DNA of 5,599 nucleotides. It comes from JBFMHD01 sp040752395 [NCBI: Candidatus Hydrogenedentota bacterium] (lineage in GTDB: Bacteria > JBFMHD01). Below are positions 1-4,465 of this stretch, one piece after another; position 1 is the stretch's first letter, and each line of letters starts with the position of its first letter. The notes under the pieces are model-generated. The model was not told the DNA's origin, did no database searches, and saw only the letters and a program-made list of their open reading frames with translations. The stretch is from positions 1-5,599 of the forward strand of contig JBFMHD010000182.1 in assembly GCA_040752395.1 (NCBI GenBank). Direction: 5' to 3'. A program made the translations under genes and the position numbers.

Positions 1-28
1 AGCAAGAGGCAAGAAGCAAGAAGCAAGA
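1..28. repeat. Heptamer tandem array, AGCAAGA type
   Basis: Four contiguous 7-base units are visible: AGCAAGA, GGCAAGA, AGCAAGA, AGCAAGA. The array touches the window edge, so it may continue to the left. The same units, including the GGCAAGA variant, form the arms of the inverted repeat between flgF and flgG (3461-3570). No spacers or coding potential are seen. Confidence 0.9.
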
Positions 29-51
29 TTATGGAATCCCACTGAAGACCG

Positions 52-76
52 AGGGAATACAGTATACTGCTTCCCT
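52..76. other. Palindromic hairpin or dyad element
   Basis: AGGGAA (52-57) pairs with TTCCCT (71-76). Inside it lies the perfect 10-bp palindrome CAGTATACTG (60-69), offset by two bases on one side and one on the other. This could be a protein-binding dyad or a small stem-loop. No gene starts close by, and no T-run follows on either strand, so it is not an obvious terminator. The function is unknown. Confidence 0.5.
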
Positions 77-108
77 GAAACGTGAGACACTTTAAAGGGG
101 AGGGAAAG

Positions 109-126
109 AGGCACAAAGGCACAAAG
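109..126. repeat. Octamer repeat, AGGCACAA type
   Basis: About 2.25 copies of the 8-base unit AGGCACAA lie here. Alone this would be unremarkable, but it sits in a 370-bp region where many neighbouring segments show a 7- or 8-base period with a different unit. Confidence 0.65.
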
Positions 127-137
127 TATGAAAAAAA

Positions 138-151
138 TAGGAGTTAGGAGT
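138..151. repeat. Heptamer repeat, TAGGAGT type
   Basis: Two perfect copies of TAGGAGT stand side by side. It is a short member of the mosaic of 7-base arrays in 1-374 and could be chance if taken alone. Confidence 0.55.
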
Positions 152-166
152 TCGTAATAATAGATA

Positions 167-183
167 CGAGCTCCGAGCTCCGA
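167..183. repeat. Heptamer repeat, CGAGCTC type
   Basis: Two complete copies of CGAGCTC plus a partial third (CGA) are present. The unit contains the palindrome GAGCTC. The array runs directly into a T-run and GAAGGAG motif (186-198) that resembles the flgG leader. Confidence 0.65.
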
Positions 184-185
184 AC

Positions 186-198
186 TTTTTCGAAGGAG
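186..198 (+). promoter_or_regulatory. Partial leader motif: T-run plus GAAGGAG
   Basis: TTTTTCGAAGGAG closely matches the 3' part of the two longer leader copies at 377-407 and 3616-3646. The GGAG (195-198) lies 5 bases before an ATG at 204, so it could act as a ribosome binding site for the small reading frame there. The upstream part of the longer motif (GTTACAGCG) is absent; a CGAGCTC heptamer array takes its place. Confidence 0.35.
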
Positions 199-203
199 TT
201 TTC

Positions 204-299
204 ATGAGCGCGGGTTGCGCTCTACACTATTGTGTTATTGGGTTCTTGGGTTATTGGGTTCTTGGGTTTTTGCGCTCTACACAATATATGAAAAACTAA
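204..299 (+). CDS. Possible 31-residue hydrophobic small ORF
   Basis: An ATG 5 bases after a GGAG motif opens a frame of 31 codons ending in TAA. The predicted peptide starts MSAGCALHY and has a hydrophobic core rich in Gly, Leu, Trp and Tyr. That core is simply the translation of the ATTGGGTT/CTTGGGTT octamers (237-268). A repeat of 8 bases read in triplets gives an 8-residue protein period, so a hydrophobic membrane-like peptide arises automatically. I recognise no family. It is more likely a by-product of the repeat than a gene; it is listed because the start signal is good. Confidence 0.12.
   Translation: MSAGCALHYCVIGFLGYWVLGFLRSTQYMKN
206..222. other. GC-rich stem-loop
   Basis: GAGCGC (206-211) and GCGCTC (217-222) form a perfect 6-bp stem with a GGGTT loop. 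A second GCGCTC at 272-277 could pair with the same left arm across the octamer array. No T-run follows on either strand, so a terminator is not supported. Confidence 0.45.
215..286. repeat. Direct and inverted repeats bracketing an octamer array
   Basis: The 13-base sequence TTGCGCTCTACAC occurs at 215-227 and again at 270-282, on either side of the octamer array. In addition TATTGTGT (228-235) is the reverse complement of ACACAATA (279-286), so the array also sits in the loop of an 8-bp inverted repeat. The octamer array between flgF and flgG likewise lies between inverted arms. Confidence 0.6.
237..268. repeat. Octamer tandem array, ATTGGGTT/CTTGGGTT
   Basis: Four contiguous 8-base units alternate as ATTGGGTT, CTTGGGTT, ATTGGGTT, CTTGGGTT, which also makes two copies of a 16-base unit. 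A decayed fifth unit (TTTGCGCT) follows at 269-276. The same ATTGGGTT unit forms the array at 3489-3520. Confidence 0.9.
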
Positions 300-311
300 A
301 GATGATATGTT

Positions 312-339
312 GGCTTCAGGCTCTGGGCTTTTGGCTCCA
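312..339. repeat. Degenerate heptamer array, GGCTnnn
   Basis: Four consecutive 7-base units begin with GGCT: GGCTTCA, GGCTCTG, GGCTTTT, GGCTCCA. The last three bases vary while the period is exact, so it looks like an older, decayed array or one in which only the GGCT core is maintained. Confidence 0.65.
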
Positions 340-346
340 GCCGGCT

Positions 347-374
347 GTAGTCCGTAGCCTGTAGCCTGTAGCCC
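347..374. repeat. Heptamer tandem array, GTAGCCT type
   Basis: Four contiguous 7-base units are seen: GTAGTCC, GTAGCCT, GTAGCCT, GTAGCCC. The array ends two bases before the leader-like segment at 377-407. No coding potential is seen. Confidence 0.85.
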
Positions 375-376
375 GA

Positions 377-407
377 ATTATTAGAGTTACAGCGTTTTTT
401 GAAGGAG
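377..407 (+). promoter_or_regulatory. Orphan copy of the flgG leader segment
   Basis: This 31-base segment matches 3616-3646, the sequence just upstream of flgG, at 27 of 31 positions without gaps. The shared core is AGTTACAGCGTTTTT followed by a GGAG box. Here, however, no plus-strand gene follows: the segment points into the 3' end of the convergent J-domain gene. The only frame it could serve is a 22-codon one (421-489) lying antisense to that gene. It may be a duplicated leader, a relic of a lost gene, or part of a dispersing repeat unit. Confidence 0.6.
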
Positions 408-417
408 AGATTAATTT

Positions 418-1080
418 TTAATGTTTTATTTTGGCTTTCGGATAATTTATAAGAATTTTTTTGTAGGTCTCGAGTCTTCTTTTAATTAAATCGAGTTTGT
501 ATTTTGCATCCCAGGACCAGGGACTATCTGGAAAATTATTAACAACTTCTTTATAATACTCTTTAGCTAAAGTCAAATCCTGATAACGTTCTGTGTATCG
601 TTCAAAGATAGAAATCAATCGAATATGCTTTTTACTTTTTTTTCTTTTTACTCCGATAGAGCCGGCAGATTGAAATGGTCTTCTAACAGGACTTACTCTG
701 TGTAGACTATGATAAAAAATATGACCGAGTTTATAATAATAATAAGCCTCGTCACCGCCTGCCTCATATCTCGTTCGTGCAAATATATCTTTCTCGTAGT
801 AATATTGACCAAGAATTGATTTACCATTATACGCACCTGGTTTTTTAGAAACAACGGCGAGTTGAGAAAGATGTTTATCGAGGAGATGATAGGCTTCAGT
901 GATTTGAATCATACGTTCACAACATTCTTTAGATAACTCATACGGGTTATTGTCAGGATGATTTTGTTTCACAGCATTTCTATACGCATTTTTTAAAGTC
1001 TTTTTGTTATACGGATAGGATATTTCAAGCAGCTGGCAGGCCTCAACAATTTCTGGAGAGATTATAGTTGTGCTCATCAT
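418..1080 (-). CDS. J-domain protein with TPR-like C-terminus
   Basis: The product is 220 residues if it starts at the ATG at 1080. Residues 15-70 form a J domain: two helices flank the diagnostic HPD tripeptide (NHPDNNP), followed by a helix ending ITEAYHLL. J domains stimulate the ATPase of DnaK-type Hsp70 chaperones. No Gly/Phe linker, zinc-finger or DnaJ C-terminal domain follows, so this is not a classical DnaJ. The middle is rich in Tyr and has a basic patch (KRKKSKKH). The last 50 residues (AKEYYKEVVNNFPDSPWSWDAKYKL and on) resemble the TPR-like repeats of BamD/YbgF-type proteins. The sequence splits as LAKEYYKEVVNNFPDS then PWSWDAKYKL. The frame stays open to a GTG at 1134, but no Shine-Dalgarno precedes it; an AGGGGA lies 12 bases before the 1080 ATG, and a second ATG follows directly. 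Its client is unknown. It is divergent from murA. Confidence 0.8.
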   Translation of the reverse strand: MMSTTIISPEIVEACQLLEISYPYNKKTLKNAYRNAVKQNHPDNNPYELSKECCERMIQITEAYHLLDKHLSQLAVVSKKPGAYNGKSILGQYYYEKDIFARTRYEAGGDEAYYYYKLGHIFYHSLHRVSPVRRPFQSAGSIGVKRKKSKKHIRLISIFERYTERYQDLTLAKEYYKEVVNNFPDSPWSWDAKYKLDLIKRRLETYKKILINYPKAKIKH

Positions 1081-1189
1081 TTTAAAGAATAATCCCCTGA
1101 ATACAGAGAACCAAAGACCGAACTTAAGAACCACACCACAAGACCGATGGAGGATACTTAAAAATTTATATTAAATGATAAAGAAATGC

Positions 1190-1217
1190 AATATAAAACA
1201 CTCAAGAATTATGTAAA
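1190..1217 (-). promoter_or_regulatory. Sigma-70-type promoter for the J-domain gene
   Basis: On the minus strand, TTTACA (1217-1212) and TATATT (1195-1190) are separated by 16 bases. Each hexamer has one mismatch to TTGACA or TATAAT. Transcription would start near 1183, leaving a leader of about 100 bases before the ATG at 1080. The 1081-1322 intergenic region must also hold the murA promoter, but I found no comparably good pair on the plus strand. Confidence 0.5.
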
Positions 1218-1322
1218 CCTTGTCGATATTTAATATTGTGGTTTCTTCTGTAAAATAAAGATGATGAGACCCTAATTTTTATCACTTGAATAGAAAAGAG
1301 AAACTACGGAGTTAATTAGACT

Positions 1323-2585
1323 GTGGATAAATTTGTTATCACAGGTGGTAGAAAGCTTGAAGGCGAAGCAGAGATTAGCGGCTCTAAGAATGCTACCTTG
1401 CCTCTTATAGCAGCTACTTTGTTATCGCGCGATAGATTCTTACTAAAAAATGTTCCTGATTTAAAAGATATATTAACTATGACTGCTGTTTTAAGAACGC
1501 TTGGAGCTTTATGTGAAATAGATACTTCAAAAAAAATACTTGAGATTAATACCTCTAAAATTAAACGATACGAAGCTCATTATGACCTTGTAAGAAAGAT
1601 GAGAGCCTCTGTTGTTGTGCTCGGACCACTTCTTGCAAGATATGGGAGAGCAAAGGTATCGTTACCAGGGGGTTGCGCAATAGGTACAAGACCAATTGAT
1701 ATACATCTTGCAGGATTACAAAGGCTGGGTGCTGATATCTCAGTTAATCAGGGATATATAGAAGCTTTAGCCCCGCGTGGACTAAAAGGAGCGGAGATAG
1801 TATTAAAATTTCCTTCAGTTGGTGCAACTCAGAACATTATGATGGCTGCTACGCTTGCTTGTGGTAAGACCGTTATAAAAAATGCAGCTAAAGAGCCTGA
1901 AAATAAGACTCTCGCAGAATTTTTAAATAAGATGGGTGCCAAAATAGAGGGGGCCGGAACTCATATTATAATGATAGAAGGTGTTGACGAACTTAAAGGA
2001 GTTGATTTTGATATCCCACCGGATCGTATTGAAACAGGGACTTTTCTTATGGCTGGCGCTATCACAGCAGGTAAAGTGAGTGTGAGACCAGCTATCCCAG
2101 CTGAAAATAAAGCTTTATTAGAAAAACTCCGGGAGATGGGTTATGAGTTTGCACAAGGAAAAGATTTTATAACTATTCTACCAGAGAAACCAGCTAAACC
2201 AACTAATGTTAAAACAGCAGTCTATCCTGGTTTTCCCACTGATTTACAGGCACAGTTTATGGTTCTTTGCTGTTTATGCAAAGGTAAATCTGTTATGACA
2301 GAGACGATTTTTGAAAACAGGTTTATGCATACAAGCGAGTTAAAAAGGCTCGGTGCTGATATAAAAGTTGAGGGTAATAAGGCGATAATAAATGGTGGTA
2401 AAAGATTGATAGGTGCACCTGTTATGGCTTCTGATTTAAGAGCAAGTGCTGCTCTTATACTTGCAGGTCTTGTAGCTAAAGGTAGAACTGAGGTAATGAG
2501 AGTTTATCATATAGATCGCGGTTATGAGAGGTTTGAGGAGAAACTAAGTAAACTTGGTGCGAGTGTTAAACGCATACAGAGATGA
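1323..2585 (+). CDS. murA: UDP-N-acetylglucosamine 1-carboxyvinyltransferase MurA
   Basis: MurA transfers enolpyruvate from PEP to UDP-GlcNAc in the cytoplasm, the first committed step of peptidoglycan synthesis. The 420-residue product is full length for the family. Lys22-Asn23 in the N-terminal SGSKNATLP motif matches the substrate-binding pair of E. coli MurA. The active-site loop LPGGCAIGTRP carries the catalytic Cys at 118 and the conserved Arg at 123. The presence of Cys rather than Asp predicts fosfomycin sensitivity at the target level. Asp307 in YPGFPTDLQAQF, Asp371 in DLRASAALILAG and Arg399 in HIDRGYERFEEKL match other conserved positions. The start is GTG, with GGAG (1308-1311) 11 bases upstream. 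It lies 23 bp before flgF on the same strand, so the two are probably cotranscribed. The assignment is secure; whether it is the only murA in the genome cannot be seen. Confidence 0.97.
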   Translation: MDKFVITGGRKLEGEAEISGSKNATLPLIAATLLSRDRFLLKNVPDLKDILTMTAVLRTLGALCEIDTSKKILEINTSKIKRYEAHYDLVRKMRASVVVLGPLLARYGRAKVSLPGGCAIGTRPIDIHLAGLQRLGADISVNQGYIEALAPRGLKGAEIVLKFPSVGATQNIMMAATLACGKTVIKNAAKEPENKTLAEFLNKMGAKIEGAGTHIIMIEGVDELKGVDFDIPPDRIETGTFLMAGAITAGKVSVRPAIPAENKALLEKLREMGYEFAQGKDFITILPEKPAKPTNVKTAVYPGFPTDLQAQFMVLCCLCKGKSVMTETIFENRFMHTSELKRLGADIKVEGNKAIINGGKRLIGAPVMASDLRASAALILAGLVAKGRTEVMRVYHIDRGYERFEEKLSKLGASVKRIQR

Positions 2586-2608
2586 GCAATGACGGAGGTA
2601 TCTAATCG

Positions 2609-3433
2609 ATGATACGAGGTCTTTACACAGGCGCTATCGGAATGTATATGAGAATGAACCAGCATGACGTTATTGCTAATAATATTGCCAATGTCGATAC
2701 TACAGGTTATAAAGCTGATAGAATTATCTTTAAAGCTTTTCCAGATAAAGTAGCAAGCAGATTAAATGATGATATAGAAAGATTTATAGATGGTTCTATT
2801 ATTGATAAGGCGCCGAAAGTTGGTAAAATTGGTACCGGTGTAGAAATTAACGACCTTTATTCTAATATGGCACAGGGACAATTACAGGAAACAGATAGCC
2901 CGTTTGATTTAGCGATACTTGGTAATGGGTTTTTTGCTGTTCAGACACCGGATGGTATTAAATATACTCGGAATGGTGCGTTTACTGTTAATAGTGAGGG
3001 TATTTTGATGACAGAGGCGGGTTATTCTGTACTTGGTGAGTCAGGATTAATTGTTGTTTTGGATGATAATAATTTTGTTGTACGGGATGATGGCAGTATT
3101 GTTGTCAATCTTAATGATGATAAGCGGCCACCAAACGAATTTGAACAGACAATTGTTTCGGATAAAATTAAAATAGTTACATTTAAAGAACCGCGACAAC
3201 TTGATAAGTATGGTCATAATCTTTTTGAACCGACTGAAGAGAGCGGTCATCCTGAACCTGCGATTGATGTGAGAATAAAACAGGGAGCAATAGAAAAATC
3301 AAACGTTAATATTGTTGAAGAGATGGTGTTACTTATAGATGTTATGAGGGCTTATGAGGCTAATCAAAAGAGTGTCCAGGTACATGATGATTTGTTAAGA
3401 CAGGCATGGAGTGAGGTTTCAAGGTTTGCCTGA
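2609..3433 (+). CDS. flgF: Flagellar proximal rod protein FlgF (FlgF/FlgG family)
   Basis: This is a flagellar axial protein of 274 residues. The N-terminal rod helix (MIRGLYTGAIGMYMRMNQHD) runs into the family signature IANNIANVDTTGYK (22-35). The conserved middle motif LAILGNGFFAVQTPDG lies near 101-116, followed by YTRNGAFTVNSEG. The C-terminal helix SNVNIVEEMVLLIDVMRAYEANQK (231-254, broken here as SNVNIVEEMV then LLIDVMRAYEANQK) packs with the N-terminal one in the assembled rod. Such proteins are exported by the flagellar type III apparatus without a cleaved signal. The next same-strand gene is clearly FlgG, so FlgF (FlhO in Bacillus naming) is the best name. It is longer than the E. 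coli protein (251), with extra length near 45-75 and an acidic stretch near 150-185. A GGAGG (2594-2598) lies 10 bases before the ATG. Confidence 0.9.
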   Translation: MIRGLYTGAIGMYMRMNQHDVIANNIANVDTTGYKADRIIFKAFPDKVASRLNDDIERFIDGSIIDKAPKVGKIGTGVEINDLYSNMAQGQLQETDSPFDLAILGNGFFAVQTPDGIKYTRNGAFTVNSEGILMTEAGYSVLGESGLIVVLDDNNFVVRDDGSIVVNLNDDKRPPNEFEQTIVSDKIKIVTFKEPRQLDKYGHNLFEPTEESGHPEPAIDVRIKQGAIEKSNVNIVEEMVLLIDVMRAYEANQKSVQVHDDLLRQAWSEVSRFA

Positions 3434-3460
3434 TTTTAGTCGATAGTTTAAGAGAGGTAA

Positions 3461-3570
3461 GATAACGAAAGAAGCAAGAAGCAAGATAATTGGGTTATTG
3501 GGTTATTGGGTTATTGGGTTATTGCGTTATTGCGTTATCTTGCTTCTTGCCTCTTGCTTCTTTCGTTATC
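3461..3570. repeat. Long inverted repeat between flgF and flgG
   Basis: The left arm (3461-3489) is GATAACGAAA followed by two and a fraction AGCAAGA heptamers and ending ATAA. The right arm (3535-3570) is its reverse complement except for one extra heptamer (the GGCAAGA variant). The result is a 29-bp stem with a 7-base bulge. The arms enclose an array of octamers. The arms end in GATAAC and GTTATC. No target-site duplication is evident in the flanks, and no transposase is encoded. Confidence 0.85.
3489..3536. repeat. Octamer tandem array, ATTGGGTT and ATTGCGTT
   Basis: Four perfect ATTGGGTT units (3489-3520) are followed by two ATTGCGTT units (3521-3536). They occupy the loop of the inverted repeat and share their ends with its arms. 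Perfect short tandem copies are prone to slippage during replication, so copy number may vary between cells. Confidence 0.95.
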
Positions 3571-3581
3571 TTTCTTTTTTG

Positions 3582-3607
3582 TTATCTTGCTTCTTGCTTC
3601 TTGCTTC
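3582..3607. repeat. Second right-arm copy, TTGCTTC heptamers
   Basis: After TTATC come three perfect TTGCTTC heptamers. Positions 3582-3600 are a perfect 19-base reverse complement of 3471-3489 in the left arm, so this copy could compete with 3535-3570 for pairing with the left arm. It lies downstream of the T-rich tract. Confidence 0.8.
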
Positions 3608-3615
3608 TACTTGAT

Positions 3616-3648
3616 ATTATTATAGTTACAGCGTTTTTCAGAGGAGGT
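3616..3648 (+). promoter_or_regulatory. flgG leader with strong Shine-Dalgarno
   Basis: The segment carries AGTTACAGCGTTTTT and then AGGAGGT (3642-3648), a near-perfect Shine-Dalgarno 9 bases before the flgG ATG at 3658. It matches the orphan copy at 377-407 at 27 of 31 positions. A weak promoter might overlap its start: TTGCTT (3594-3599), 18 bases, TATTAT (3618-3623). The pair is poor at the -35 and falls in repeat sequence, so I do not call it separately. Confidence 0.65.
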
Positions 3649-3657
3649 ACATAACCT

Positions 3658-4449
3658 ATGATGAGGTCATTATGGACTGCAGCAAGCGGAATGACAGCTC
3701 AACAATTTAATGTTGATGTTATTTCTAATAACCTTGCAAATGTTAATACCACAGGTTATAAGAAAACAAGAACAGAATTTGAGGATTTATTGTATGAAAC
3801 ATTAAAACTGGCAGGCACACCTGCCTCAGTCGGTTCACAGATTCCAACAGGTATTCAGGTGGGACACGGGGTTAAACCTTCATCAACCAAGGGGTTGTTT
3901 ACACAGGGTGATTTTATGCAGACAGATGACCCATTAAACATTCTTATTGAGGGCGAGGGATTTTTTCAGGTGGAACTTCCTGATGGTACTATAGGTTATA
4001 CGCGGGATGGCTCGTTTGAAATAGATTCAACGGGTCAGATGGTTACAAGTCAGGGTTATAGATTAATCGATTCTGAGATAGTTATACCTGAAGATACACT
4101 GGATATAATGATTAATGCAGAGGGTGTTGTGAATGTGAGGATTGCGGGTCAGACTGCGTTGCAGGAAGTAGGGCAGATTAACCTTGCTAATTTTATTAAT
4201 CCCTCGGGTCTTTTGAAGGTAGGTGAGAACGTGTTCAAGGAAACAGCTGCAAGCGGTGCACCGATTGTTGGTGCGCCTGGTGAAAATGATAATGGTGTAT
4301 TAAGACAGGGGTTTCTTGAATTATCAAATGTCAAAGTCGTTGAAGAAATGGTTAATCTTATAACCGCTCAACGAGCTTATGAATCTAACTCTAAAACAAT
4401 ACAGGCAGCTGATAATATGCTTGCTACCGCGGTTAATCTGAGAAGATAG
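3658..4449 (+). CDS. flgG: Flagellar distal rod protein FlgG
   Basis: FlgG forms the distal rod, the drive shaft that passes through the P and L rings. The 263-residue product is close to the E. coli length (260). The N-terminal helix (RSLWTAASGMTAQQFNVD) leads into VISNNLANVNTTGYKK (21-36) and FEDLLYETLK, which is typical of FlgG rather than FlgF. Further family blocks are PTGIQVGHGVKP (63-74), EGFFQVELPDG, YTRDGSFEID, VGQINLANFINPSGL (171-185) and the C-terminal SNVKVVEEMVNLITAQRAYE (223-242) with NSKTIQAADNML. Export is through the flagellar type III apparatus. Two ATGs stand in tandem (3658 and 3661); the first has the better spacing. It is separated from flgF by the repeat element and lies 16 bp before flgA. 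Confidence 0.97.
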   Translation: MMRSLWTAASGMTAQQFNVDVISNNLANVNTTGYKKTRTEFEDLLYETLKLAGTPASVGSQIPTGIQVGHGVKPSSTKGLFTQGDFMQTDDPLNILIEGEGFFQVELPDGTIGYTRDGSFEIDSTGQMVTSQGYRLIDSEIVIPEDTLDIMINAEGVVNVRIAGQTALQEVGQINLANFINPSGLLKVGENVFKETAASGAPIVGAPGENDNGVLRQGFLELSNVKVVEEMVNLITAQRAYESNSKTIQAADNMLATAVNLRR

Positions 4450-4465
4450 CAAGGAGACTTAATCC

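Larger units (their letters stand above)
3461..3580 (+). terminator. Possible terminator or attenuator between flgF and flgG
   Basis: Transcribed from flgF, the inverted repeat would fold into a long stem closing with GTTATC at 3570, followed at once by TTTCTTTTTT (3571-3580). A stem plus U-rich tract resembles an intrinsic terminator. Against this, the stem is AT-rich with a large loop and bulge, unlike compact GC-rich terminators. If it works, flgG and the genes after it would need readthrough or their own promoter. Confidence 0.35.

Noticed and set aside
1-374. CRISPR array
   Set aside because: Units are 7-8 bases and contiguous, with no spacers and no cas genes, so these are simple tandem arrays.
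421-489. 22-codon plus-strand frame after the leader motif at 377-407
   Set aside because: It lies antisense to the 3' coding end of the J-domain gene, its GGAG is 13 bases away, and the peptide shows no recognisable feature.
509-525. CCAGGAC/CAGGGAC pair as another heptamer array, inside the J-domain gene
   Set aside because: Only two imperfect copies are present, and they encode the plausible Ser-Pro-Trp-Ser-Trp-Asp segment in frame, so ordinary coding explains them.
1081-1134. N-terminal extension of the J-domain protein from a GTG start
   Set aside because: No Shine-Dalgarno precedes the GTG, and the extra 18 residues are a hydrophobic stretch outside the J domain. The ATG at 1080 fits better, though the extension is not excluded.
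1113-1150. Sigma-28-like flagellar promoter (TTAA, 15 bases, ACCGATGG) upstream of murA
   Set aside because: The match to TAAA-N15-GCCGATAA is poor in both halves and it lies about 170 bases before murA.
3047-3250. Minus-strand open frame of 67 codons inside flgF
   Set aside because: It is wholly contained in flgF, has low-complexity Ile/Asn composition and no ribosome binding site; it is a shadow of the real gene.
3461-3570. Miniature transposon (MITE) with terminal inverted repeats
   Set aside because: The arms are made of heptamers, no target-site duplication is visible at the ends, and no related transposase is present. Whole-genome copies would be needed to revive the idea.
4149-4334. 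Minus-strand open frame of 61 codons inside flgG
   Set aside because: It lies within strongly conserved FlgG coding sequence and resembles no family.
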